From Akkermansia sp. (GTDB lineage Bacteria > Verrucomicrobiota > Verrucomicrobiia > Verrucomicrobiales > Akkermansiaceae), in assembly GCA_024405435.1 (NCBI GenBank), contig JAKSOU010000013.1, forward strand, positions 1 to 50,687: DNA of 50,687 bases, read 5' to 3'. The notes under the pieces were generated by a model. That model had not been told where the DNA came from. It searched no databases and saw nothing but the letters and a program-made list of their open reading frames with translations. Positions 8,473 through 16,245 of the stretch are shown here, one piece after another. Position numbers and translations under genes: made by a program. Each line of letters opens with the position of its first letter. The stretch's first letter is position 1.

Positions 8473-9186
8473 ATGCCTGCAGATACGCCACAGATTCCCG
8501 AGCACATCGCCATCATCATGGACGGCAACGGCCGCTGGGCCAAGAGCCACGGCGTGCCCCGCGCCCGCGGCCACGAGGAGGGCGGCAAGACCGTGCAGCG
8601 CGTCATCGACCTCTGCCGCGAGAAAGGCGTGAAATGGCTCACCCTGTACGCCTTCTCCACGGAGAACTGGGGGCGCTCCAAGCTGGAGGTGACCGCCCTC
8701 ATGCGCATGCTGGTGAAATACCTTTACGAGCGCCTGCCGGAGATGATGGAGAAGAACGTGCGCGCCCACGCCATCGGCGAACTCTACATGCTCCCCCCGA
8801 AGGCGCAGGAGGCCCTGAAATACGTCATTGAGCAGACCAAGGGCAACACCGGGCTCAACGCCGTGCTGGCGCTCTCCTACGGCTCCCGCCAGGAAATCAC
8901 CGCCGCCGCCCGCTCCCTGGCGGAGGACGTGAAGGCCGGACGCCTGGAACCAGCCGACATCACGCCGGACATGCTCGCCTCACGCCTCTACACCGCCGGC
9001 ATGCCGGACCCGGACCTGCTCATCCGCACCTCCGGGGAGCTGCGCATCTCCAACTACCTGCTCTGGCAGATCAGCTACGCGGAAATCCACGTCACGGATG
9101 TCCTGTGGCCGGATTTCGGCCGCGCAGACTTTGACGCCGCCCTGGCGGACTACGCCGCCCGCCACCGCCGCTACGGCAAGAGGTAG
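8473..9186 (+). CDS. uppS: Undecaprenyl diphosphate synthase
   Basis: A cis-prenyltransferase that adds eight isopentenyl units to farnesyl diphosphate to form the C55 lipid carrier for peptidoglycan and surface polysaccharides. The 237-aa length is normal. The hallmarks are IMDGNGRW (catalytic Asp17), RARGHEEGG, TLYAFSTENWGR and, near the C-terminus, DLLIRTSGELRISNYLLWQ with SYAEI. It starts 8 nt after kdsB and probably shares its transcript. The next gene, an ATPase flanked by palindromic repeats, looks inserted between uppS and cysS. Confidence 0.95.
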   Translation: MPADTPQIPEHIAIIMDGNGRWAKSHGVPRARGHEEGGKTVQRVIDLCREKGVKWLTLYAFSTENWGRSKLEVTALMRMLVKYLYERLPEMMEKNVRAHAIGELYMLPPKAQEALKYVIEQTKGNTGLNAVLALSYGSRQEITAAARSLAEDVKAGRLEPADITPDMLASRLYTAGMPDPDLLIRTSGELRISNYLLWQISYAEIHVTDVLWPDFGRADFDAALADYAARHRRYGKR

Positions 9187-9249
9187 GCACCCCCCGCTGC
9201 GAAAATTTGCATTGAATTGCGGCGTTTTGCAAATTTACGCTTTACAAAA

Positions 9250-9277
9250 TTGCGTATTTACGCAAAAATATAAAGCG
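9250..9277 (+). repeat. Upstream copy of the ATPase-flanking 28-nt repeat
   Basis: 28-nt sequence TTGCGTATTTACGCAA followed by AAATATAAAGCG, identical in 27 of 28 positions to 10552-10579 and in the same orientation. Its core TTGCGTA-TT-TACGCAA is a perfect palindrome. It ends 3 nt before the ATPase ATG, so it occupies the place of a ribosome binding site or operator. Confidence 0.8.
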
Positions 9278-9280
9278 CAC

Positions 9281-10540
9281 ATGGAAATCAAACGCGACAA
9301 GCTACTGGGGGAACTGCTGGCAGCGAGGGGGAACGGGATGGTGAAAATCATCACCGGCATCCGGCGCAGCGGCAAATCCTACCTGTTGTTCAAAATCTTT
9401 GCCGACCACCTGAAACGGCACGAGGGAGTGAGCGAACGGCGCCTGGTGGCTCTCGCGCTGGATGACCGCCGCAACATGGAATACAGGAACCCGGACCGCC
9501 TCTTGGAATACCTGGACGCCCATGTGCAGCGGCGCGGCAAAACGTATGTGCTTCTCGACGAAGTGCAGATGGTGGACGATTTTGCGGATGTCCTGAACAG
9601 CCTGCTCCACTACGAGAACGTGGAGGTATACGTGACCGGCAGCAACTCCAGGTTCCTTTCCAAGGATATCGCGACAATCTTCCGTGGGCGCGGGCACGAG
9701 ATACACGTGGACCCGTTGAGCTTTTCCGAGTTCATGCAAGTGCATGATGCCCCGCGGGACGAGGCGTTGTTGGAATACATGACCTACGGAGGATTGCCAC
9801 AGGTGGTGACGATGAATCGCAGCAAGGACAAGCGGGATTACCTGAACAACATATTTGCCAACACCTACCTCATCGACATACTCGAGCGGTACAAAATCCA
9901 GTCCGGAAGCGATATGGAAGACCTAATCAACGTTGTGGCATCGGGCATCGGCGGGCTCACCAATCCCGCGCGGCTGGAAAACACCTTCGCCACGGTCAAG
10001 CGGAGCAAAATCTCTGCCGTCACCATCAAACGCTACCTGGAGATGCTGGAGGACGCCTTCCTCATCGAGAAAGCGATACGCTACGACATCAAGGGGAAAA
10101 AGTACATCGGCACCCCATGCAAATACTACTTCACGGATTTGGGGTTGAGGAACGCCTTGCTCCATTTTCGGCAGTTCGAGGAAACCCACATTATGGAAAA
10201 CCTGCTCTACAACGAGCTGCGGCGCCGCGGCGCTTCCGTTGACGTGGGGGTTTGCCCCCTCAATACCAAGGATGCGCAGGGAACCAGCCAACGCATTCCC
10301 CTGGAGGTGGACTTTGTCTGCAACAGCGGCCATTCGCGCATCTACATCCAATCCGCCTACCACATCGCCAACCGCCAGAAGCTCGCACAGGAGCTGCGCC
10401 CCCTCCTTGCCATCAAGGACGCCTTCGCCAAGGTGGTCATCACCATGGACCGTATTCCCCGCCACTATGATGAAAACGGCGTTTTGATGCTCAACCTCTA
10501 CGATTTCCTGTTGGACGAGACCGCCCTTGCGCTGGAATAG
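9281..10540 (+). CDS. AAA-family ATPase with DUF4143-type C-terminal domain
   Basis: A 419-aa protein of the large family of AAA_14 plus DUF4143 ATPases found in many copies in gut bacteria and archaea, whose biological role is not known. Walker A GIRRSGKS is at residues 26-33, Walker B YVLLDEVQMV around 90, and the sensor-like YVTGSNSRFLSKDI around 118-131. The C-terminal part carries DUF4143-like signatures: YLEMLEDAFLIEKAIRYDI, YYFTDLGLRNALL and ENLLYNELRRRGASVDVG, which resemble a nuclease-like fold. ATG 9281 is chosen because the frame upstream runs into uppS. The gene is enclosed by near-identical palindromic repeats 3 nt before its start and 1 nt after its stop, and has more A/T at third positions than uppS or cysS. 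Both points suggest recent acquisition as a self-contained unit. Confidence 0.85.
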   Translation: MEIKRDKLLGELLAARGNGMVKIITGIRRSGKSYLLFKIFADHLKRHEGVSERRLVALALDDRRNMEYRNPDRLLEYLDAHVQRRGKTYVLLDEVQMVDDFADVLNSLLHYENVEVYVTGSNSRFLSKDIATIFRGRGHEIHVDPLSFSEFMQVHDAPRDEALLEYMTYGGLPQVVTMNRSKDKRDYLNNIFANTYLIDILERYKIQSGSDMEDLINVVASGIGGLTNPARLENTFATVKRSKISAVTIKRYLEMLEDAFLIEKAIRYDIKGKKYIGTPCKYYFTDLGLRNALLHFRQFEETHIMENLLYNELRRRGASVDVGVCPLNTKDAQGTSQRIPLEVDFVCNSGHSRIYIQSAYHIANRQKLAQELRPLLAIKDAFAKVVITMDRIPRHYDENGVLMLNLYDFLLDETALALE

Positions 10541-10541
10541 A

Positions 10542-10577
10542 CTTTAGATTTTTGCGTATTTACGCAAAAATCTAAAG
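10542..10577. repeat. Downstream palindromic repeat of the ATPase unit
   Basis: Perfect inverted repeat with 17-bp arms (10542-10558 and 10561-10577) and a 2-nt spacer, starting 1 nt after the ATPase stop. Its second half plus two bases (10552-10579) is the second copy of the 28-nt repeat at 9250-9277. As RNA it would form a long AU-rich hairpin, but no terminal U-tract follows. Confidence 0.85.
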
Positions 10578-10629
10578 CGTCATGTATTCGATTGCACGGT
10601 CTTCCCTCTCGAGATGATACAGACGGGCA

Positions 10630-10658
10630 TTGACATGCGCGCGCGCGGGGGGCATACT
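10630..10658 (+). promoter_or_regulatory. Sigma70-like promoter of cysS, leaderless
   Basis: TTGACA (10630-10635), 17-bp spacer, CATACT (10653-10658). The ATG at 10665 begins 6 nt after the -10 box, at the expected transcription start. Confidence 0.7.
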
Positions 10659-10664
10659 GCGGGC

Positions 10665-12086
10665 ATGTTGAAACTACACGATACACTGTCGGGGGCGATG
10701 AAGCCCGTGGTGGCGGAAGACGGCAAGACGCTGCGCTTCTACTGTTGCGGACCGACGGTGTATGCGGCGGCGCACATCGGCAATTTCCGCACGTTCGTGG
10801 TACAGGACGTGTTCCGGCGCGTGGTGGAGCTGGGAGGGCTGCGCACCAAGCACGTGCGCAACATCACGGACGTGGACGACAAGACCATCCGCAACTCGCA
10901 GGCGCAGGGCGTGCCGCTGCAGGAGTACACGGCGAAGTGGACGGAGAAGTTCCACGCGGACTGCGCGGCGCTCAACTGCCTGGCGCCGCACGTGGAGCCG
11001 AGCGCCGTGGGCCACATTGCAGAGCAGATCGACATTGTGCAGAAGCTCATGGAGAAGGGCCACGCGTACCAGAGCGAGGACGGCTCCGTGTACTTCCGGA
11101 TTTCATCGTATACCGACTACGGGAAGCTGGCGCACCTGGACCGCCAGGCGCTGGACCTGGGCAAGACCGCGGAGACGCGCGCGGACGTGGACGAGTATGA
11201 CAAGGACAGCGTGGCGGATTTCGTGCTGTGGAAGGCGCGCCGCCCGGAGGACGGCCCCAACCACTGGGATTCCCCGTGGGGGGAGGGCCGCCCCGGCTGG
11301 CACCTGGAGTGCTCCGCCATGAGCCACAAGTACCTGGGGGACACCTTCGACCTGCATTCCGGCGGAGTGGACCTGGTGTTCCCGCACCACGAGAACGAGA
11401 TAGCGCAGAGCCGCTGCGCGTGCGGCGGAGAGAGCGCGCGCCACTGGTTCCACGTGACCCACCTGTTGGTGGACGGTGCCAAGATGAGCAAGAGCCTGGG
11501 CAACATGTACACGCTGGACCAGCTGCAGGAGATGGGCTACACGCCCGCCGCCCTGCGCTATGTGCTGGCCGGTGCCTACTACCGCCGCCCGCTCAACTTC
11601 ACCCTCGCCGGCATGAAGGACGCCACCAGCGCCCTCAACAAGCTCGGCCGCTTCGACAAGGAGCTCGCCAAGGCCGCAGGAACCGCCGCCAAGGAACCCA
11701 CCTACCGAGACCTCGTGAAGAACCGCCCGGAGCCGGGGCCCTTCCAGCCCGCCTGGGACAGCCTGGAAGACGACCTCAACACGCCGGAGGCCCTGGGCCA
11801 CGTGTTCAGCGCCATCAAGGGCATGAAGCCCGCGGAGATGGATGCCGCGCAGGCCGCGGAGCTGTGGCGACAGTTCCGCCTCGTCACGGAGGCGCTGGGC
11901 CTGCAGCTGCCGGACCCCGATGCGGACATCGAGGTGCCGGAGGACATCCGCGCGATAGCGGAGGAGCGCTGGGCCGCCCGCGCCGCCAAGGACTGGGCGA
12001 AGGCGGACGAGCTGCGCGCCAAGCTCGCGGAGCTCGGCTGGGGCATGAAGGACGGCAAGACCGAATACAAATTGACCAAAATCTGA
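10665..12086 (+). CDS. cysS: Cysteinyl-tRNA synthetase
   Basis: Class I aminoacyl-tRNA synthetase charging tRNA-Cys; 473 aa, normal length. The HIGH box is HIGN (37-40), preceded by the zinc-site Cys in CCGPTVY (27-33). The remaining zinc ligands are in HLECSAMS and FPHHENEIAQS, and KMSKS is at 273-277. The frame is open upstream to 10614, but that region contains the promoter; the ATG at 10665 lies exactly where transcription should begin. It heads a run of tightly spaced genes (queF 2 nt later, then a nuclease, queC and miaB), most of which act on tRNA. Confidence 0.96.
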   Translation: MLKLHDTLSGAMKPVVAEDGKTLRFYCCGPTVYAAAHIGNFRTFVVQDVFRRVVELGGLRTKHVRNITDVDDKTIRNSQAQGVPLQEYTAKWTEKFHADCAALNCLAPHVEPSAVGHIAEQIDIVQKLMEKGHAYQSEDGSVYFRISSYTDYGKLAHLDRQALDLGKTAETRADVDEYDKDSVADFVLWKARRPEDGPNHWDSPWGEGRPGWHLECSAMSHKYLGDTFDLHSGGVDLVFPHHENEIAQSRCACGGESARHWFHVTHLLVDGAKMSKSLGNMYTLDQLQEMGYTPAALRYVLAGAYYRRPLNFTLAGMKDATSALNKLGRFDKELAKAAGTAAKEPTYRDLVKNRPEPGPFQPAWDSLEDDLNTPEALGHVFSAIKGMKPAEMDAAQAAELWRQFRLVTEALGLQLPDPDADIEVPEDIRAIAEERWAARAAKDWAKADELRAKLAELGWGMKDGKTEYKLTKI

Positions 12087-12088
12087 TT

Positions 12089-12499
12089 ATGGAAAACAAC
12101 GTCACAATACTCGGAAAGCACACTGCGTTTGTGGGGTCGCCGGATGATGCGAAGCTGGAATCGTTCCCGAACCGCACGCCGGGCAGGCCGTACAAAATCA
12201 CGCTGGACACGCACGAATTCTCGTCGCTGTGTCCCGTGACGGGCCAGCCGGACAGCTGCCACCTCACCATCACGTACAGCCCCGCGGAAAAGTGTGTGGA
12301 AACCAAGAGCCTGAAGTACTACCTGGCCTCCTACCGCAACTATCCCGCGTTCAACGAACAGGTGGTGAACCGCATCCTGGATGATTTGGTGGAGGCCATC
12401 TCCCCAGCGTGGATGGTGGTGGAGGGCCGCTTCGGCATGCGCGGCGGCATCCAGCTCACCTGCACCGCGGAACACCACCCGGAAAACAGACTTCCCTAA
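12089..12499 (+). CDS. queF: NADPH-dependent 7-cyano-7-deazaguanine reductase QueF
   Basis: Reduces preQ0 to preQ1 in the queuosine pathway, in the cytoplasm. The 136-aa product is the short, single-domain type. The thioimide-forming Cys48 sits in SSLCPVTGQPD, the family-specific ETKSLKYYLASYRN follows, and the C-terminal part has SPAWMVVEGRFGMRGGI. It starts 2 nt after cysS and is probably on the same transcript. QueC, the enzyme making its substrate preQ0, is encoded two genes on. QueD, QueE, Tgt and QueA genes are not in this window. Confidence 0.95.
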   Translation: MENNVTILGKHTAFVGSPDDAKLESFPNRTPGRPYKITLDTHEFSSLCPVTGQPDSCHLTITYSPAEKCVETKSLKYYLASYRNYPAFNEQVVNRILDDLVEAISPAWMVVEGRFGMRGGIQLTCTAEHHPENRLP

Positions 12500-12512
12500 C
12501 CCATACCAACCC

Positions 12513-13007
12513 ATGACCAACACCCTGAAACTCATCTGCGCGGCCCTGCTGGCCGCATGTGTGTTCACCGGCTGCGAGAAGGCTGACACCCCCGAAAACA
12601 CGCTCGACGGCAAGGTGGTGCGCATCTCCGACGGCGACACCGTCACCATCGAAACCGATAACGGCACGCGCGTCAAAATCCGCCTGAACGGCATCGACGC
12701 CCCGGAATCCGGGCAGGAATTCGGCCAGGAGTCGCGCGCCAAAATCGCCGAGCTCATCGATGGCGAGGACGTGTCCGTGAAAACCCACAGCCACGACCGC
12801 TACAACCGCGTATTGGGGGAAATCTTCCTGGACGGCAGAAATATCAATCTCACCATGGTGCAGGAAGGCTGCGCGTGGCACTACGTGAAGTATTCGCCAA
12901 ACGACAAGGAACTTGCCAAGGCGCAGCAACAGGCCAAGGAGGCCAAGAAGGGCCTTTGGGCCAACCCGAACGCCGTGCCCCCGTGGGAATACAGAAAGAA
13001 AAAATAG
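12513..13007 (+). CDS. Staphylococcal-nuclease-like lipoprotein
   Basis: A 164-aa thermonuclease-family (SNase-like) protein expected to cut DNA or RNA outside the cytoplasm. A lipoprotein signal peptide is visible: charged start MTNTLK, hydrophobic run, then the lipobox FTGC with Cys22. The nuclease core follows: ISDGDTVTIE, RLNGIDAPE, the catalytic-Arg region YNRVLGEIF, and GCAWHYVKY. It lies 13 nt after queF and 6 nt before queC, in the middle of the queuosine genes, where an exported nuclease has no obvious pathway role. Co-transcription is likely from the spacing. ATG 12513 is preferred because the open frame upstream overlaps queF and would bury the signal peptide. Confidence 0.88.
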   Translation: MTNTLKLICAALLAACVFTGCEKADTPENTLDGKVVRISDGDTVTIETDNGTRVKIRLNGIDAPESGQEFGQESRAKIAELIDGEDVSVKTHSHDRYNRVLGEIFLDGRNINLTMVQEGCAWHYVKYSPNDKELAKAQQQAKEAKKGLWANPNAVPPWEYRKKK

Positions 13008-13013
13008 AAGACC

Positions 13014-13670
13014 ATGAAGGTAGCCGTACTCCTCTCCGGCGGGCTTGACTCCACCACCGCGCTGCACTGGGCGAAGGCCCGGCACGAGGTGGCCTGCGCC
13101 ATCGCGTTCGACTACGGCAGCAACCACGGCAAGCGCGAATTGGCGTGCGCGCGGCACCAGGCGGAAGCGCTGGGCGTGCCGTACCGCGAGATCGACCTCA
13201 CCGTGCTGAAGCCGCACCTGGCCAGCGCGCTGCTGAGCGGGGCGGACGCCATCCCCACGGGCGACTACGCGGAGGAGAATTTGAAGCAGACCGTGGTGCC
13301 GTTCCGCAACGGCATCTTCCTGGCCATCGCTGCGGGCGTGGCGGAGAGCGCGGGCGCGGAGGGGCTGGTGATTGCAGCCCACGCGGGCGACCACGACCTG
13401 TATCCCGACTGCCGCGCGGAGTTCATGGACGCCATGGGCGAGGCCATCCGCCTGGGCACCTACGCGCAGCTGCAGGTGCTGGCACCGTTCATCCACGCCA
13501 GCAAGGGGGAGATAGCGGCGCAGGGCGCGCGGCTGGGCGTGAACTACGCGCACACGTACTCCTGCTACCGCGGCGGAGAGAAACACTGCGGGCAGTGCGC
13601 CACCTGCCGCGAGCGCAAGGAGGCTTTCGCCGCCGCCGGAATCCCCGACCCCACCGAATACGAATCCTAA
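13014..13670 (+). CDS. queC: 7-cyano-7-deazaguanine synthase QueC
   Basis: ATP-dependent synthesis of preQ0 from 7-carboxy-7-deazaguanine and ammonia, for queuosine in tRNA. The 218-aa length is typical. The PP-loop SGGLDST is at residues 8-14, followed by AFDYGSNHGKRE and the substrate region PFRNGIFLAIAAG. The zinc site is formed by Cys residues in YSCYRGGEKHCGQCATC. It sits 6 nt after the nuclease gene and 7 nt before miaB, and belongs to the cysS-miaB gene run. Confidence 0.95.
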   Translation: MKVAVLLSGGLDSTTALHWAKARHEVACAIAFDYGSNHGKRELACARHQAEALGVPYREIDLTVLKPHLASALLSGADAIPTGDYAEENLKQTVVPFRNGIFLAIAAGVAESAGAEGLVIAAHAGDHDLYPDCRAEFMDAMGEAIRLGTYAQLQVLAPFIHASKGEIAAQGARLGVNYAHTYSCYRGGEKHCGQCATCRERKEAFAAAGIPDPTEYES

Positions 13671-13677
13671 CACCGCC

Positions 13678-15039
13678 ATGCCTTCCGTCCTCATCAAAAC
13701 CTACGGCTGCCAGATGAACGAGCGCGACTCCGAACAGGTCGCAAGCATGTTCCTCGCCGGCGGGTATACTCTCACCAAAGACGAGGCCGAGGCGGACGTC
13801 ATCCTCATCAACACTTGCGCCGTGCGCGAGAAGGCGGAGCTCAAGGCCCTCGGCAAGATGGGCCTGCTCTGCGCGCGTCCCGATGCCAAGCCGTGGGTGG
13901 TGTACGGCTTCATGGGCTGCATGGTGCAGAGCCGCGCGCAGTCGCTCTTCCGCGATATCAACCGTCTGGACGTGGTGACGGGCACGCGGCAGTACCACAA
14001 CGTGTACGCCATCTGCAACCGCCTGCTCAAAAGCCGCCTAGGCATGGGGATTACCGAGCCGCTGAAGCGCGGCGCGCACATCTGCGAGGTGGGCGAGGTG
14101 GAGGGCTTCCAGAACGAGATACGCGACCACCTGCCGCCCTCCGGCGGCTGCACGGCGTTCGTGTCCATCATGCAGGGCTGCGAGATGCGCTGCTCCTACT
14201 GCATCGTCCCCAGCACGCGCGGCGCGGAATGCAGCCGCCCCGCCGCGGACATCATCAAGGAGGTGCGCGAGCTGGTGGACCGCGGCGTGAAAGAGGTGAC
14301 GCTGCTCGGGCAGATTGTGAACCGCTACGGCAGGGAGGAGCCCGCCGTGAACGGCCGCGGCGCCTTCGTGCGCCTGCTGGAGAGCCTGCACGACATCGAC
14401 GGCCTGGAGCGCCTGCGCTTCACCTCTCCGCACCCCATCGGCTTCCGCGAAGACCTGGTCAACGCCTACACCTACCTGCCGAAGCTGTGCAGCCACATCC
14501 ACTTCCCGATGCAGAGCGGCAGCGACCGCATCCTGCAGCTCATGCGGCGCCCGTACAAGAACGAGAAGTACCTGCGCCTGTGCGACGCCATGCGCGAGGC
14601 GCGCCCGGACCTGGCCATCACCACGGACATCATCGTGGGCTTCCCCGGCGAGACGGACGAGGACTACCAACAGACCAAGGCCGCCGTGGAGCGCGTGCAG
14701 TTCGACAACGCCTTCGTGTTCCAGTACTCCCCGCGGCGCGACACCGTGGCGGCCGCCATGCCGGACCAAATCTGCCTGCGCGTGAAGGAGGAGCGCAACC
14801 ACGACCTGCTGGAGACGGTGAACCGCATTGCCGCCGCCCGCAACATGGCGCTGGTGGGCACGGAGCAGAGCATCCTGGTGGAGGGGCCGAGCAAGAGCAA
14901 CCCGGACAGGCAGCAGGGAAGGTCCTCGCAGAACAAGCCGGTGATCATACAGAAAGGCAAGGCGGAGGTGGGGAAGATCGTGCCGGTGAGGATAACCGAG
15001 TGCACCGGGTTCACGCTTTATGGGGAAGTGGGTAATTAG
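13678..15039 (+). CDS. miaB: tRNA-2-methylthio-N6-dimethylallyladenosine synthase MiaB
   Basis: Radical-SAM methylthiotransferase that modifies i6A37 of tRNAs reading UNN codons. The 453-aa product has the N-terminal UPF0004 domain with cluster ligands Cys11, Cys47 and the Cys in FMGCMVQ, the radical-SAM CxxxCxxC motif (Cys168, 172, 175 in CEMRCSYC), and a C-terminal TRAM-like segment. Telling it from RimO: TYGCQMNERDSE and the IVPSTRGAE stretch are MiaB-type, and a clear RimO is encoded at 16246. Its TAG stop lies inside a hexamer array (15035-15080) that also supplies the start codon of the next gene. Confidence 0.94.
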   Translation: MPSVLIKTYGCQMNERDSEQVASMFLAGGYTLTKDEAEADVILINTCAVREKAELKALGKMGLLCARPDAKPWVVYGFMGCMVQSRAQSLFRDINRLDVVTGTRQYHNVYAICNRLLKSRLGMGITEPLKRGAHICEVGEVEGFQNEIRDHLPPSGGCTAFVSIMQGCEMRCSYCIVPSTRGAECSRPAADIIKEVRELVDRGVKEVTLLGQIVNRYGREEPAVNGRGAFVRLLESLHDIDGLERLRFTSPHPIGFREDLVNAYTYLPKLCSHIHFPMQSGSDRILQLMRRPYKNEKYLRLCDAMREARPDLAITTDIIVGFPGETDEDYQQTKAAVERVQFDNAFVFQYSPRRDTVAAAMPDQICLRVKEERNHDLLETVNRIAAARNMALVGTEQSILVEGPSKSNPDRQQGRSSQNKPVIIQKGKAEVGKIVPVRITECTGFTLYGEVGN

Positions 15040-15080
15040 GATTAGGATTAAGATTAAGATTAGGATTAGGATTAGGATTA
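15035..15080 (+). repeat. TTAGGA-type hexamer array between miaB and the next gene
   Basis: Seven units of ATTAGG or ATTAAG plus ATTA. The miaB stop (15037-15039) is in the first unit, and the A of the ATG at 15080 is the last base of the array. Related arrays are at 24847-24879, 38398-38431 (inverted) and 50256-50287. A change in copy number would alter the 40-bp gap between the two genes. Confidence 0.85.
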
Positions 15081-16033
15081 TGAAAGCGACTCTTATTGGA
15101 TTGTTGATGACGTGGTGTGTTGCTCTGGCGGGGGAGTTTCCTTGGAGCGATGCGCCTGGGGCGGAGCTGAAGGCGGCTAGCGTGGCGCCGGACCGGGTGT
15201 TTACCGAGGAGCCGTGCGACTGGCGGCCTGTTCTCACGCCCATGTGCAAGGAGATTGTGAAGGACTGCAAGACCGCGCGGGAGGCCGTGCTGGCGCTTGC
15301 CACACAGCTGCCCAAGGCCACCGGCGTGTACTACACCACGGAACGCCGCCGCGCGGATATGAACGCGCTGGAGGCGCTGGCGGAGAAGAAGGTTTCCTGC
15401 ACCGGGCAGAGCATCCTGCTGGTGTGCGCGCTGCGGTCGGTGGGCATCCCCGCACGCGTGTGCGGGCTGCTCTCCTGGCACCACATCCAGGGCAACCACA
15501 CCTGGGCGGAGGCCTGGTTCGACGGCGAGTGGCACATGATCGAGTACAACGAAAAGGATTTCAACAGTGCGTGGGTCATGAGCTACATCGGCATGCTGGA
15601 CCCCGACCGCAACGCCCTGGAGCGCATCAAGGCCGCCACCCCCGACGGCAAGGACTTTTTCTATCCGCCCATGCTGGCGAGGCAAATCGGCAAGGAACCC
15701 GTGGCATCGGAGGACGTGACCGCGCGCTACCTCAAGCTCTCCCGCACCTGGCACGAGCAGAAGGGCCAGCCCGCCAACGTGCAGCGCCTCATGGTGAACA
15801 TCACCCCGCGCACGGAAGAAGCCCTGCCCATCGTGCTGCTGGATGAATCGGGCAAGGAGGTGGACAAGGCCACCCTGCCCACCCTCAAGGACGACGCCAA
15901 CAAATTCGCCGAGCTCAACCTGCCCCGCGAGGGCTCCTACCAGCTGCGCATCGGCGACATGGCCCAGACCATCCCCGTGAAGGCCACGGAGAACGCGGTG
16001 CAGATGATGTCGTTCACCACAGGCAAAGACTAG
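15080..16033 (+). CDS. Secreted transglutaminase-like protein
   Basis: A 317-aa exported protein. Residues 1-18 (MKATLIGLLMTWCVALAG) look like a signal peptide. The central part matches the transglutaminase-like (papain-fold) superfamily: candidate catalytic Cys in KKVSCTGQSILLV, followed by ALRSVGIPARVC, the His in GNHTWAEAWF, and an acidic third position in MIEYNEKDF. Members act as peptidases, amidases or cross-linkers; the substrate here cannot be told. The C-terminal 80 residues (after about 235) look like a beta-sandwich extension. The ATG at 15080 is the first codon after the hexamer array, 40 nt behind miaB. Its position behind miaB suggests read-through transcription, as no separate promoter is evident. 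Confidence 0.75.
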   Translation: MKATLIGLLMTWCVALAGEFPWSDAPGAELKAASVAPDRVFTEEPCDWRPVLTPMCKEIVKDCKTAREAVLALATQLPKATGVYYTTERRRADMNALEALAEKKVSCTGQSILLVCALRSVGIPARVCGLLSWHHIQGNHTWAEAWFDGEWHMIEYNEKDFNSAWVMSYIGMLDPDRNALERIKAATPDGKDFFYPPMLARQIGKEPVASEDVTARYLKLSRTWHEQKGQPANVQRLMVNITPRTEEALPIVLLDESGKEVDKATLPTLKDDANKFAELNLPREGSYQLRIGDMAQTIPVKATENAVQMMSFTTGKD

Positions 16034-16210
16034 GCGGCGTTCCCAGCACACCACGCGCCCATCCTGCGGCATGCGGGTGGGGGCTTGAAAGAAAGGCCCT
16101 GTATACCACAAGCGGGGAGGCATGTCAAGAACGCAGGGCGGCATGCGGGAAGGTTTTCTCGGGAAAGGGGGAAGTTTTTTTGAGGAATTTTAGAAAATCC
16201 GCGAATAGGC

Positions 16211-16239
16211 TTCACGGGCATGGGGGGACGTGTTAGGAT
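16211..16239 (+). promoter_or_regulatory. Sigma70-like promoter of rimO, leaderless
   Basis: TTCACG (16211-16216), 17-bp spacer, TAGGAT (16234-16239). The GTG start at 16246 is 6 nt after the -10 box. The rest of the gap 16034-16210 shows no gene. Confidence 0.55.
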
Positions 16240-16245
16240 GGTGCC

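Noticed and set aside
10542..10577. Intrinsic terminator of the ATPase gene
   Set aside because: The hairpin is perfect but AU-rich and not followed by a U-run. Its copy upstream of the gene argues for a repeat with another role.
12087..12088. preQ1 riboswitch in front of queF
   Set aside because: queF starts 2 nt after cysS, so there is no leader to hold an aptamer; none was seen before queC either.
15035..15080. Telomere-like repeat marking a replicon end
   Set aside because: Only seven units, internal between two genes, with similar short arrays elsewhere in the window.
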